A DNA stretch of 64,000 bases, taken from CBDBZL01 sp965213545. GTDB taxonomy: Bacteria > Pseudomonadota > Alphaproteobacteria > Sphingomonadales > Sphingomonadaceae. A program made the translations under genes and the position numbers. Location: positions 1 through 64,000 of the forward strand of contig CBDBZL010000002.1 in the NCBI GenBank assembly GCA_965213545.1, read 5' to 3'. Positions 26,954 to 35,913 of the stretch are shown one piece after another; within the stretch, counting starts at the first letter, position 1, and each line of letters opens with the position of its first letter. Under the pieces are notes generated by a model, which was given only the letters and a program-made list of their open reading frames with translations, ran no database searches and was not told the DNA's origin.

Positions 26954-28354
26954 ATGGCCAAGAAACCCCTTTTCATGGGTCCGAGATTAAAGGCAGTGCG
27001 TCGCGAACTTGGTCTGACGCAGGCCAACATGGCCGCCGACCTTGCCGTTTCGCCTTCCTATATCGCGCTTATGGAGCGCAACCAGCGCCCGGTCACGGCC
27101 GACATGTTGCTGCGACTGGCGTCCACTTACCGCGTCGATATCGCCAGCCTTGCCGATACCGACAGTGAAGAGGCCACCGCCCGTCTGCAGGTGGCTTTGA
27201 AGGATCCGATCTTCGCCGATATCGACTTGCCCGACCTCGATATTGCCGACGTTGCCACTTCCTATCCTGGGATGGCCGAAGCCTTGCTGCGGTTGCACAT
27301 GGCCTATCGCGAGGAGCAGCTCGTGCTTGCCGAACGGCGCGCGGCGGGGGAGGCAGGGGCGGCACGGCCGGTGGCCGACCCGGTCGCCGAGGCGCGCGCC
27401 TTTCTTGCCGCCCGCCGCAACTGCTTCCCCGCACTTGATGACAGCGGGGCCATGCTGGCGGGCAAGCTCGACACCGTGCCCGCGCTCGAGGCGCGTCTCG
27501 CCGAGCGACACCAGCTTAGCGTGTCCTATGGCGACAATGCGCTGCTTGGGGGAACGCTGCGTTGGCACGACTACCATCGCCGGCGCATCGTCTTGTCCGA
27601 AACCCTCGATTATACCGGACGCCGCTTCCAGCTCGCGCTTCAGCTGGCGATCATGGAGCAGGAGCAGGCGATCACCGAGGAGCTCGAGCATGGCCGGCTT
27701 GGAGCCGGAGACACGCGAATGCTCGTTCGCCGCGCGCTGGAAAATTACTGGGCGGCGGCCTTGCTGATGCCTTATGCGCGCTTTGCCGTCTCTGCGGGGG
27801 AGCTGGGTTATGACGTGGAGGCGCTCGCCCGCCGTTTCGGGGTGAGTTTCGAGCAAGCAGCGCATCGCCTCACCACGCTCCAGCGTCCGGGCGAGGAGGG
27901 CGTGCCGTTTTTCTTCCTGCGCGTGGACCAGGCAGGAAACGTGTCCAAGCGTCTCGATGGGGCGGGCTTCCCCTTCGCGCGAACGGGCGGCGGTTGCCCG
28001 CTATGGAACGTGCACCAGGTGTTTTCCCGCCCCGGCCAGGTCGATGCGCAGCTGATCGAACTGCCCGATGGTGAGCGCTTCGTCTCGATCGCGCGAACGG
28101 TCAGCGCGGGCGGCGGTACTTACGGCGCGCCGCGAGCGCTGCGCGCGGTGGCGCTGGCCTGTTCGGCGCGCCAGATCGACAAGCTCGCCTATGCGGACCA
28201 GCTGCGCGAGGCCGAGCCAACGCCCATCGGGACCACCTGTCGGCTTTGCCATCGCCCACGCTGCCTTGCCCGCTCCATGCCCCCGATCGGACGCGAAGTG
28301 CTGCCGACACGCTTTCGCGACCCGGGGTTTCCGTTCGCCTTTTCCGCCGAGTGA
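26954..28354 (+). CDS. RamB-like XRE-family regulator of acetate / short-chain acyl metabolism
   Basis: The 466-residue protein has an N-terminal helix-turn-helix (about 10-65; LGLTQANMAADLAVSPSYIALMERN-type XRE motif), a central IrrE/ImmA-like domain in which the metallopeptidase HExxH motif is not obvious, and the C-terminal DUF2083-type domain with the cysteine cluster CRLCHRPRCLARSMPPIGRE. This is the layout of RamB and related short-chain fatty acyl regulators, which control aceA in corynebacteria and Paracoccus. Divergence from aceA across an operator-like repeat supports the same role here. Whether it activates or represses cannot be read from sequence. Confidence 0.82.
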   Translation: MAKKPLFMGPRLKAVRRELGLTQANMAADLAVSPSYIALMERNQRPVTADMLLRLASTYRVDIASLADTDSEEATARLQVALKDPIFADIDLPDLDIADVATSYPGMAEALLRLHMAYREEQLVLAERRAAGEAGAARPVADPVAEARAFLAARRNCFPALDDSGAMLAGKLDTVPALEARLAERHQLSVSYGDNALLGGTLRWHDYHRRRIVLSETLDYTGRRFQLALQLAIMEQEQAITEELEHGRLGAGDTRMLVRRALENYWAAALLMPYARFAVSAGELGYDVEALARRFGVSFEQAAHRLTTLQRPGEEGVPFFFLRVDQAGNVSKRLDGAGFPFARTGGGCPLWNVHQVFSRPGQVDAQLIELPDGERFVSIARTVSAGGGTYGAPRALRAVALACSARQIDKLAYADQLREAEPTPIGTTCRLCHRPRCLARSMPPIGREVLPTRFRDPGFPFAFSAE

Positions 28355-28423
28355 CCCGCCCCATCCAACCCCCCGACGGGTCAGACAGTGGTTTCGGGCG
28401 GGCCATGCAGGCCGACCGCAGCT

Positions 28424-28969
28424 TCAGGCGCTTGCCATGCGTGCTCCCTGCTTCTCGAGCGCACCGATCAGTGCCTGGCAGAAGGCGGGGATGTCATCGG
28501 GCTTGCGACTGGTGATGAGATTGCCGTCGATCACCACCTCTTTGTCGACCACCTCGGCACCGGCATTCTTGAGATCGGTGCGGATCGAGGGCCAGCTGGT
28601 CACCTTCCGCCCGCGCACGACGTCGGCCTCGACGAGCAGCCACGGGCCGTGGCAGATCGCCGCCAGCGGCTTATCCGATTGAGCGAACTCGCGCACCAGC
28701 CGCACCGCCTTGTCTTGCAATCTCAGCTTGTCCGGATTGATCTGCCCACCGGGAAGGACCAGCGCCACGAAGTCGCTGGCTGAAGCGTCGTCAAGCGTCA
28801 TGTCGACCGCCACCTCGTCGCCCCAGTCGCCTCCAGACCAGCCCTTGATCGTGCCACCCTTGGGACTGACCACGACGGCCTGGTAGCCTGCTTTTTCAAG
28901 GGCTTCCTTGGGCTTGACCAATTCGGACTGCTCGAAACCGTCGGTGGCAAGGATCATCACGCGTTCCAT
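28424..28969 (-). CDS. DJ-1/PfpI family glyoxalase or protease-like protein
   Basis: The 181-residue protein has the class I glutamine-amidotransferase-like fold of PfpI/YhbO. The nucleophilic-elbow cysteine C106 lies in AICHGPW, followed by H107 as in PfpI, and the Glu partner would be in the N-terminal EQSEL segment. Members act as glyoxalases or deglycases and stress proteins; intracellular protease activity has been reported for some archaeal ones. There is no signal peptide. The gene is convergent with the RamB-like gene and divergent from parC. The precise reaction is uncertain. Confidence 0.85.
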   Translation of the reverse strand: MERVMILATDGFEQSELVKPKEALEKAGYQAVVVSPKGGTIKGWSGGDWGDEVAVDMTLDDASASDFVALVLPGGQINPDKLRLQDKAVRLVREFAQSDKPLAAICHGPWLLVEADVVRGRKVTSWPSIRTDLKNAGAEVVDKEVVIDGNLITSRKPDDIPAFCQALIGALEKQGARMASA

Positions 28970-29067
28970 ATTCTCTCTCCGAATAGTTGCATGACCCGAA
29001 GAACGCCTGTTGAAAGCGGGCCGTTCCCCGCTCGCCCACGAGCCGTGTCGCTGATAGGGCAGCGCGC

Positions 29068-31380
29068 ATGGCGGCGCTTGAAGACCCCGATCAGCACGAC
29101 CCGATCATCGACACCCCGTTCGATAGCGCGCTGTCCGAGCGCTATCTGGTCTACGCGCTGTCCACCATCACCGCGCGTTCGCTGCCCGACCTGCGCGATG
29201 GGCTGAAGCCGGTCCATCGCCGGCTGCTATGGGCGATGCGCCAGATGCGGCTGACGCCCGATAGCGGTTTTAAGAAATCGGCCCGGGTGGTGGGCGATGT
29301 GATCGGCAAGTATCATCCGCATGGCGATGTGGCGGTCTATGACGCGATGGTCCGCCTCGCGCAGCCCTTCACCTTGCGCTACCCGCTGGTCGAGGGGCAG
29401 GGCAATTTCGGTAATGTGGATGGCGATAACGCCGCCGCCTATCGCTATACCGAATGCCGCCTGACGCCTGTCGCCACCGCGCTGATGGCCGGGCTCGACG
29501 AAGGCACGGTGGATTTCGTCCCGACCTATAATGGCGAGGACGAGGAGCCCGAGCTTTTTCCCGGCCCGTTCCCCAACCTGCTGGCCAATGGCGCCGCGGG
29601 TATCGCCGTGGGCATGGCCACCAGCATTCCCAGCCATAATGTCGCCGAGGTGATCGACGCCGCGCTCCAATTGCTCGACCGGCCCGAGACTCCGCACGAG
29701 CGATTAATGGAACTGATGCCGGGACCCGACTTTGCCACCGGCGGGCTGGTGGTCGATCCTCCCAGGGCCATCGCTTCTGCCTATGAGACGGGTCGCGGAG
29801 GCTTTCGCGTGCGCGCCCGCTTTCATGCCGCAGAAGCGAGCGAGGACGCCGATCGCGATGCGGGGATCGAACGGCTGAAGGGCGGCAGCTGGCAGCTGGT
29901 CATTTCCGAAGTGCCCTACCAGGTTCCCAAGGGCCGGCTGATCGAGCAGATCGCCACGGTCATCGCCGAGCGCAAGGTGCCCATCCTCGAGGACGTGCGC
30001 GACGAATCGGATGAGGCCATCCGCATCGTGCTGGTGCCGCGCAGCCGCAATGTCGACCCCGACCTGATCAAGGAATCGCTTTATAAGCTGACCGACTTGG
30101 AGACCCGTTTCAGCCTGAACATGAACGTGCTTGATGCAGGGCCAGGCGGGGCGGGGCGCACGCCCATGGTGATGGGGCTGAGCGAGGTGCTGACGCGCTG
30201 GTTGGCAGCGCAGATCGACATCCTGCAACGCCGCGCGCGTCATCGGCTCGGCCGGATCGCCGCACGGCTCGAGCTGGTCGAAGGCTATATCACCGCGTTT
30301 CTCAACCTCGACCAGGTGATCGCCATCATCCGCGGTGAGGATGAGCCCAAACCGGTGCTGATGGCCGAGTTCTCGCTAACCGACCGCCAGGCCGAGGCGA
30401 TCCTCAACATGCGGCTGCGTTCGCTGCGCAAGCTCGAGGAGATGGAGCTGCGCCGCGAGAAGGAGGCACTGCTTGCTGAACGCGACGAGCTGGAGCAGTT
30501 GCTCGAGGATCCCAAGCGGCAGAAGCGACGCCTGAAGCGCGATCTGAAGGATGTGCGCAAGACCTATTCGGAGGAGACTGCGATCGGCGCGCGTCGCACC
30601 ACGATTGCCCAGGCGCGGCCCGATACCACCTTCAGCCTCGAAGCGATGGTGGAGAAGGAGCCGGTGACCGTGATCCTATCCGAGCGCGGCTGGATCAGGG
30701 CGGCGCGCGGCCATCTGCCGCTCGGCACCGATGCCCGCGGCGCCGAGTTCAAGTTCAAGGAAGGCGATGGCCCGGCCTTTGCGCTGCACGCGCAAACCAC
30801 CGACAAGCTGCTGCTGGTGACCGACGATGGCCGGGCGTTCACATTGTCGGCAGACAAGCTGCCCGGCGCGCGCGGCTTCGGCGAGCCGGTGCGCACCATG
30901 CTCGACATCGACGCCGGGGCCTCGCCGATGGCGCTGCTGGTGCGCCGGGACGGGGCGCGCGTGCTGCTCGCGGCAAGCAACGGCAAGGGGTTCGTCGCAT
31001 CGATGGATGATCTGCTTGCCGAGACGCGCAAGGGGCGCCAGGCGGTCAACGTGAAGGGCGACGTGCGTTTGACGGTGGCCAGGCTCATCGCGCCGGCCGA
31101 CGACCATGTCGCAGTGGTGGGCGATAACCGCAAGCTCGTCGTGTTCGCGCTCGAGGAAGTGCCGCAGATGGCGCGCGGGCAGGGGGTGATGCTCCAGCGC
31201 TATCGCGACGGCGGGCTGGCCGATGCGACCACCTTCTGTCTTGAAGAAGGCCTGAGCTGGACGATGGGAGGGGAGACCGGGCGCACGCGCACCGAGACCG
31301 GCATTGCGGAGTGGAAGGTGGCCCGCGGTGCGGCGGGACGCCTGCCTCCCACCGGCTTTCCGCGCGACAACCGGTTCTAG
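29068..31380 (+). CDS. parC: DNA topoisomerase IV subunit A
   Basis: ParC with ParE decatenates daughter chromosomes. The 770-residue protein opens with the breakage-reunion domain (SERYLVYALSTITARSLPDLRDGLKPVHRR), the GDVIGKYHPHGD quinolone-pocket helix, and the catalytic tyrosine Y127 in AAYRYTEC. A coiled-coil region (about 455-500) leads to a short C-terminal beta-propeller with fewer GyrA-box-like blades, which favours ParC over GyrA. The pocket helix has SARVVGDV, with S at the usual first position. ATG 29068 has AGGG nine bases upstream. The gene appears monocistronic. Confidence 0.92.
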   Translation: MAALEDPDQHDPIIDTPFDSALSERYLVYALSTITARSLPDLRDGLKPVHRRLLWAMRQMRLTPDSGFKKSARVVGDVIGKYHPHGDVAVYDAMVRLAQPFTLRYPLVEGQGNFGNVDGDNAAAYRYTECRLTPVATALMAGLDEGTVDFVPTYNGEDEEPELFPGPFPNLLANGAAGIAVGMATSIPSHNVAEVIDAALQLLDRPETPHERLMELMPGPDFATGGLVVDPPRAIASAYETGRGGFRVRARFHAAEASEDADRDAGIERLKGGSWQLVISEVPYQVPKGRLIEQIATVIAERKVPILEDVRDESDEAIRIVLVPRSRNVDPDLIKESLYKLTDLETRFSLNMNVLDAGPGGAGRTPMVMGLSEVLTRWLAAQIDILQRRARHRLGRIAARLELVEGYITAFLNLDQVIAIIRGEDEPKPVLMAEFSLTDRQAEAILNMRLRSLRKLEEMELRREKEALLAERDELEQLLEDPKRQKRRLKRDLKDVRKTYSEETAIGARRTTIAQARPDTTFSLEAMVEKEPVTVILSERGWIRAARGHLPLGTDARGAEFKFKEGDGPAFALHAQTTDKLLLVTDDGRAFTLSADKLPGARGFGEPVRTMLDIDAGASPMALLVRRDGARVLLAASNGKGFVASMDDLLAETRKGRQAVNVKGDVRLTVARLIAPADDHVAVVGDNRKLVVFALEEVPQMARGQGVMLQRYRDGGLADATTFCLEEGLSWTMGGETGRTRTETGIAEWKVARGAAGRLPPTGFPRDNRF

Positions 31381-31422
31381 CGTTGCGAATTGCTGGATTG
31401 CCCTTGTGGACCTACCGGGGGT

Positions 31423-31447
31423 GGGGGGACGACCTCGCCGACCCCCC
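31423..31447. terminator. GC-rich hairpin between convergent parC and a secreted-protein gene
   Basis: GGGGGG (31423-31428) pairs with CCCCCC (31442-31447); an inner CG/CG pair closes a short loop. It sits in the 89-base gap between two convergent genes, where a two-way terminator would be expected. There is no T tract on either side, so it may act with Rho or simply protect mRNA ends. Confidence 0.35.
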
Positions 31448-31469
31448 GCTTCCATCGATTGCAGTCGCT

Positions 31470-31973
31470 TCAGGTGTTTTGCGGACAAACCCTGAGAGCA
31501 GCATTTTCGTCGGCGTTCATGCCGGCTTCCAGGAACAGCGCGAACACATTGGCGAAGTTCTCTGCGGGTAGGGGCGCGATCTGCTCGACGAGCGTATTGA
31601 CCATACCGCAGCTGTCCGCATCAAGGTTACCGACGATGCCTGTCGCCAGCGCGTTTCGTCCCAGGTCCAGGAGCGCTGCGTTGTCAGGCAACGGATTGCC
31701 GCCGAGCCGCTCGAGCGCCGCGCGCGCAGCCGGCCAGGCGCTTTTTGCATGGGGCGAAAGGCTGCGACCAAGTTCGTCTGCGTTCCGGGCCAGGAAAGTT
31801 TGGTCACCGATCTGAGCCGCGCAATGACGGCCGCTATTGGCGATCAGTTCGGGCATCAGGTTGGCGACGACAGCGCGGCTTTCATCACGACTGATGCAAC
31901 GCGCGTCCTGCGCGATGGCAGTCACGGGCATGGTCAGTGCCGTCACCGCAAGAAGGTATTGAAAGATTTGCAT
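31470..31973 (-). CDS. Secreted protein of unknown function
   Basis: The 167-residue product begins with a clear signal peptide (MQIFQYLLAVTALTMPVTAIAQ, with cleavage after AIA or AQ). ATG 31973 is preceded by a perfect GAGGAG, so it was preferred to a start at 31994. The mature part is mostly helical, with four cysteines (near residues 26, 50, 122 and 163) that could form two disulfides in the periplasm. I do not recognise the family. It is transcribed alone, convergent with parC, and ends before the terminator hairpin region described there. Confidence 0.7.
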   Translation of the reverse strand: MQIFQYLLAVTALTMPVTAIAQDARCISRDESRAVVANLMPELIANSGRHCAAQIGDQTFLARNADELGRSLSPHAKSAWPAARAALERLGGNPLPDNAALLDLGRNALATGIVGNLDADSCGMVNTLVEQIAPLPAENFANVFALFLEAGMNADENAALRVCPQNT

Positions 31974-32061
31974 GGAACAGCTCCTCGATAACAAGTAACC
32001 GCCTTAAGATGGCTGTCATTGTATTTCGCAATACTGAATAGCCCCCGCAGCTTTGCGCAAG

Positions 32062-32092
32062 AAAAAGGCCGGGGACACGGATGCCCCCAGCC
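32062..32092 (-). terminator. Intrinsic terminator of the exported 183-residue protein gene
   Basis: Read on the minus strand, GGCTGGGG pairs with CCCCGGCC (one G-U pair) around a ten-base loop, followed directly by TTTTTC. This is a textbook Rho-independent terminator, beginning 24 bases after the stop codon at 32116. It is the clearest intrinsic terminator seen in the window. Confidence 0.85.
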
Positions 32093-32115
32093 TAAAGGCG
32101 TTTGCGCGGTTGGGG

Positions 32116-32667
32116 TCAGGAGGCGGGCGCGGCCGTGTTCTGGATAGCCTCGTCGATCTGCGCCTTGCTCGCGCGAACCGTCAGCGCTCCGGTGGCATCC
32201 ACCGCGAAAGCGTCGCGCCCGAGCGCCATGCGCTGCTCGCCGATTGCCAGCACAACCTCCTCGCCATTGATGCTGTCGACCGTTCCCAGGGGGATCGCGT
32301 CCGCGCTCGTCACCGGCGTTCCGGCGACCAGCGTGGCCTCGAGCCGCGCGTCCTGCGCCGCGATCTGCTCGGCATAGGTGGTTTCCAGTTCCGCCTTGGT
32401 GAGGTTAAGCGTCAAGCCCGCATCACCGCTGCCGAACGCCTCGCGCGGCAGGGGCACCTGGTGGACCCCGGTATCGACGATGATCGCTCGCTCGGTGACT
32501 TGGGCGACTGTGCCGATCGGGTTGCCGTCATTGCCGGTGACGCTGGCCCCGGCGTTGAACGCGGGCTGGGCAGTAGTCGCAGGGACCGGTTCAGCCTGTT
32601 GTGCCTGAACGCTGGCGGGAAGCAGAGCAAATACGGCACAAGCAGTAGCGATATTGATGCATTTCAT
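32116..32667 (-). CDS. Exported protein with PRC-barrel-like repeats
   Basis: The 183-residue protein has a signal peptide (MKCINIATACAVFALLPASVQA|QQ). The mature part contains two similar beta-rich blocks: one with GNDGNPIGTVAQVTERAIIVDTG, and a second with PLGTVDSINGEEVVLAIGEQRMALGRDAFAV. The pattern of a short strand, a GxxIGTV turn and a valine-rich strand resembles PRC-barrel folds. Function is unknown; a periplasmic or envelope role is inferred. ATG 32667 has AAGGGA upstream. It has its own intrinsic terminator, so it is probably monocistronic. Confidence 0.75.
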   Translation of the reverse strand: MKCINIATACAVFALLPASVQAQQAEPVPATTAQPAFNAGASVTGNDGNPIGTVAQVTERAIIVDTGVHQVPLPREAFGSGDAGLTLNLTKAELETTYAEQIAAQDARLEATLVAGTPVTSADAIPLGTVDSINGEEVVLAIGEQRMALGRDAFAVDATGALTVRASKAQIDEAIQNTAAPAS

Positions 32668-32789
32668 TGGTAGAACAGTCCCTTGTCAAACCTACCGAGT
32701 TGGCCATTGATGACGGCCCGGTCCCCCTCTTAAGACGCGTTGCTGAACACAACCAGTCCTGCCGCCAGTGCCGGTCATGGTTTTGCGTG

Positions 32790-34007
32790 TCATGGCTGGG
32801 TGCTTGTCCGGCTGCGCAACGCGGCGGTCAGCTCTTCGTCAGCCAAAACATCGACACGGTCGGTCGAAGGAAAGCCTTCCTCGATCCAGCGCCGCTCGAC
32901 CGCTTGCAGGATGCGCGAAACTTCCGGCCCGGCGGCGATACCGCGGGCGACCAGCGCCCCGCCCTTGAGGGGAAAGGCCGGTGGTTCCCAAGTATCGAGC
33001 GGCGCAAGGTCGCGCCCGGCAAGGAGCAGCGCATCACGCGCGTTGCGCCAGCCGATATGATAGGCAAGGGCGCGTGCATCGGACCCCCCGGCGTCCCGGT
33101 TCGCCAATATGGCCAGCCGCTTGCGCGCAGCCACCGACAGACGCAGGCGCGCGGCGACGCCTTCCGCCACAGCCGGATCGGCCGGGAGCAGCGCGGCCAG
33201 TCGGCGCATGCTGCAAGGCGGCGTCGCGGTGCGGGTTTCGGCCGCTATCAGGCGTGCGAGTGCATCAAGCCCGGCGGCGCCCGTTTCAGGAAGCACAATG
33301 GCCAGAACACCGCGCGTCGCCATGCGTGCCAGCGTGGGGGAGGGGTCCGACAAGGAAAGCAGGCCGAGCAGTTCGCCGGCCACCCGCTCGCGGCTCAAGC
33401 CCTTGAGCATCGGCGCGAGGCGGGCACAGGACTCTTCCGCCTCATCGTCGAGCGGCGCACCGCCGGCCCCGAAACGCGCCTGGAAACGATAGTAACGCAG
33501 GATACGCAAGTGATCCTCGCGAATGCGCATCTCCGCATCGCCGATAAAGCGCACCCGGCGCGCCGCAAGGTCGGCCAAACCTTCGAAATAGTCGTGCAGG
33601 ACAAGCGTCGCGGGCTCGGCATAGAGCGCATTGATGGTGAAATCGCGCCGCGCGGCGTCCTCTTGCCAATCATCGGCGAAGGCGACGGTGGCGCGCCGTC
33701 CGTCGGTTGTCACATCGCGCCGCAAGGTGGTCACCTCGACATTGCCACCGGGAAGAACCGCGGTCACCGTGCCATGCGCAATGCCCGTCGGCACCGACTT
33801 GATGCCCGCCGCCTCCAGCCGTTCCATGACCTTGTCGGGCACAAGCAAGGTGGCGCCATCAACATCCGCGACCTCGCCGCCGATCAGCGTATCGCGCACC
33901 GCGCCGCCCACCCAGCGCAGGTTGTCCGCCCCGAGCGCGCGCACGAGCCGTGCCAGATCCTCACGCTGGGTCCACTCGGCCGCGGGCAACACGGCCGGGG
34001 TGGTCAT
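32790..34007 (-). CDS. cca: CCA tRNA nucleotidyltransferase / poly(A) polymerase family
   Basis: It adds or repairs the 3' CCA of tRNAs (or polyadenylates RNA in related enzymes). The class II nucleotidyltransferase head is seen as GGAVRD at 34-39 with the catalytic pair D48 and D50 in VADVDGATLL, then RRDFTINALY and EDHLRILRYYRFQARFG, the neck and template-reading segment. 405 residues is usual for alphaproteobacterial enzymes. It is the last gene of the run GNAT-DUF1285-nudix-cca on the minus strand, 66 bases after the nudix gene. The same nudix-cca pairing is common in relatives. Confidence 0.9.
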   Translation of the reverse strand: MTTPAVLPAAEWTQREDLARLVRALGADNLRWVGGAVRDTLIGGEVADVDGATLLVPDKVMERLEAAGIKSVPTGIAHGTVTAVLPGGNVEVTTLRRDVTTDGRRATVAFADDWQEDAARRDFTINALYAEPATLVLHDYFEGLADLAARRVRFIGDAEMRIREDHLRILRYYRFQARFGAGGAPLDDEAEESCARLAPMLKGLSRERVAGELLGLLSLSDPSPTLARMATRGVLAIVLPETGAAGLDALARLIAAETRTATPPCSMRRLAALLPADPAVAEGVAARLRLSVAARKRLAILANRDAGGSDARALAYHIGWRNARDALLLAGRDLAPLDTWEPPAFPLKGGALVARGIAAGPEVSRILQAVERRWIEEGFPSTDRVDVLADEELTAALRSRTSTQP

Positions 34008-34073
34008 GGGCGAACCGCCCGGCGGCGACGGAAGCGAGGCAGGCGGCGGGGCTGGGCCCGCGACACGCGCGGA

Positions 34074-34694
34074 TCAGTTCGCGTCAGGATCATCAGCCAG
34101 GGCCAGCTCGTTCCACGCGAGGCGGTGCGACAGATTGCTGATGATGCCTGCGGTGATCCCCCATATCCGGTGCTGGTGCCAGCGGATTTCGATGTAAGGC
34201 CGCTCGTGACCGGCGAACATCCCGCGCCGGGGGACATGGTTCGCCTGGTGGAGCACGAAGGCGAGCGGCGCTTCGAACCAGTCGCTGACCTCGCGCGGAT
34301 CGGGGGTGATGGGCAGATCGGGGGGGATGAGGCCCAGCACCGCGGTGAGGCGAAAGCCCGAACCGGTGACGAAGGCCTGACCCTGGCCGATCACCCGGAC
34401 CATGCTTGGCGCAATCGCCAGCTCCTCGTGCGCCTCACGCAAGGCCGCCGCCACCGCATCCTCGCCCGGCTCGAGCTTGCCGCCCGGAAAGGCGATCTGG
34501 CCAGGATGGGCGGGCATGCTTTCTGGTCGCTGGGTAAGGATGATACCCGGGCGCGGCCGGTCGGTGACGGCAATCAGCACTGCGGCGTCGCGCAGCGTCC
34601 GAGGCGCGACGTCGCTGTCATCGCGCAGCCCGATTGTGCCGACATGCGCGCCTTCGTCGAACAGGCGCTTCAACCGATCGAACAGCGTGCTCAT
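34074..34694 (-). CDS. Nudix hydrolase, probable CoA pyrophosphatase
   Basis: The Nudix box spans about residues 71-94 with GGKLEPGE and REAHEELAI; the final Gly of the consensus is replaced by Ala. Upstream lies LTQRPESMPAHPGQIAFPGG, the motif specific to the CoA-pyrophosphatase branch (NUDT7/YeaB type), which cleaves CoA to 3',5'-ADP and phosphopantetheine. The 206-residue length is typical. The start overlaps the DUF1285 stop by four bases, indicating translational coupling. Substrate assignment follows the motif and has not been tested. Confidence 0.85.
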   Translation of the reverse strand: MSTLFDRLKRLFDEGAHVGTIGLRDDSDVAPRTLRDAAVLIAVTDRPRPGIILTQRPESMPAHPGQIAFPGGKLEPGEDAVAAALREAHEELAIAPSMVRVIGQGQAFVTGSGFRLTAVLGLIPPDLPITPDPREVSDWFEAPLAFVLHQANHVPRRGMFAGHERPYIEIRWHQHRIWGITAGIISNLSHRLAWNELALADDPDAN

Positions 34695-35260
34695 TGAGTC
34701 ACCAGCCCAAAACGGACGCCCTCGCTGATGACAAAGGGGCGGTCGCTATCATTTGCCAGGCCATGCTCGGCAAGCGCCAGCCATGTCGAGCGGTCGAGCC
34801 GAGCCTCGCAGCCGTGACGCACTGCGAGATAGGCGGCGGGCTGGTCGGTATCACTTGTCACGCGCAGCTTATGGGCAGGGCCGGCAATGACGAACTCGTC
34901 GGTATTGAGGCGGAAGGCAAGCGACGGGCTGCCATCCAGGGCGCCCTCGCGCACCACCATGTCGACCGCGATGAAGGCAGCATCCTCCACCGCCACCAGA
35001 TGGCGGGTATCGGGCGTGATCAGCGCGTGCTGGCCATCGTCGCCCCGCACCAGCAGCGAGGCGAAGCTGCGGATCATCGCCGGCCGTGTGATCGGTCCGC
35101 CATCGTGATACCAGGTGCCATTCGCAGCAATGCGCATCCGGCTGTCCGCCGTTTGCAGGGGCTGCCATTGTTCCACCGGGGGAAGCCGGCGCGCGGCGGC
35201 GGCAGCGGCAATCTCTTCGAGCGAAAGCGCGTCAAGACCGGGGGGAACATCGTAGGGCAT
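34691..35260 (-). CDS. DUF1285 domain protein
   Basis: The 189-residue protein matches DUF1285, a family of unknown function often encoded beside nudix and cca genes in alphaproteobacteria. Recognisable segments are GTWYHDGGPITRPAMIRSFASLLV, the TPDTRHLVAVEDAAFIAVDM strand pair and RLNTDEFVIAGPAHKLRV. The fold is predicted to be beta-rich and cytoplasmic. ATG 35260 was chosen because the upstream open frame (to 35407) runs inside the GNAT gene and is not similar to anything. Its stop overlaps the nudix start (ATGA). Confidence 0.85.
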   Translation of the reverse strand: MPYDVPPGLDALSLEEIAAAAAARRLPPVEQWQPLQTADSRMRIAANGTWYHDGGPITRPAMIRSFASLLVRGDDGQHALITPDTRHLVAVEDAAFIAVDMVVREGALDGSPSLAFRLNTDEFVIAGPAHKLRVTSDTDQPAAYLAVRHGCEARLDRSTWLALAEHGLANDSDRPFVISEGVRFGLVTQ

Positions 35261-35282
35261 GGTATACGGATGGCAGAACCGC

Positions 35283-35816
35283 CTAGCCGCGCCAAGGGCC
35301 GAGCATGCCTTCGCGCGGCAATACGGCCGGGTTCGCGGCGCGGGCAAGCAGGCGATGTTGCTCGCCGGGGCCGGGAAGCAGCCAACCGGCGGTATGCGTG
35401 GCGGCAAATCCGAACCGGCTATAATATTCAGGATCGCCGATCAGCACCTGCGGGAGCAGGGAAGCACCTGCCCGTGCCCCCGCCGCAAGTGCTGCGTCAA
35501 GCGCGGCGAACAATGCCCGGCCAAAGCCCTGACCCTGGCACGCCGGTGCGACGGCGACCGGCCCGATCATCAGCAGCGGGGTGGCCCATCCGCCTGCCTG
35601 GATGAGGGCGACGGGCCAGGTCTGAATGGTGCCCGCGAGCGTGTCGTCCTCGCTCAGTACCGCGAAGCTCAGCGCCGGTAGCCACTGCGCCCCCTCGCGC
35701 ACGCGATAGGCGGTTCTAGCCTGGCGATCGGCACCGAATGCCAGGTCGAGCAGGTCCCCGACCGTCTCCTCAGCGACTTCGGCCAGAGGAACGAGCGTTG
35801 CGACAGGCTCGCTCAT
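35283..35816 (-). CDS. GNAT family N-acetyltransferase
   Basis: A 177-residue acetyl-CoA-dependent acetyltransferase. The CoA-binding motif A is visible as IGPVAVAPACQGQGFGRALF (Q/R-x-x-G-x-G/A), preceded by a beta strand and followed by GDPEYYSRFGF, where a tyrosine would act as general acid. The layout resembles the YhbS-like subgroup. The acceptor is unknown. The gene begins the GNAT-DUF1285-nudix-cca run, 22 bases ahead of DUF1285. Confidence 0.83.
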   Translation of the reverse strand: MSEPVATLVPLAEVAEETVGDLLDLAFGADRQARTAYRVREGAQWLPALSFAVLSEDDTLAGTIQTWPVALIQAGGWATPLLMIGPVAVAPACQGQGFGRALFAALDAALAAGARAGASLLPQVLIGDPEYYSRFGFAATHTAGWLLPGPGEQHRLLARAANPAVLPREGMLGPWRG

Positions 35817-35913
35817 GGCATCAGGCTGGCGGCCGGGACTGGCGAGGTTGCGCGGATCGGGCTGCGGTGCACGAAGGGCGGCTCGAATGCGGCGCGCAGC
35901 TCCGATTTGCGCC

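Noticed and set aside
28352..28383. Inverted repeat TGACCCG...CGGGTCA at the end of the RamB-like gene
   Set aside because: The loop is 18 bases, there is no T tract and one arm contains the stop codon; likely chance in GC-rich DNA.
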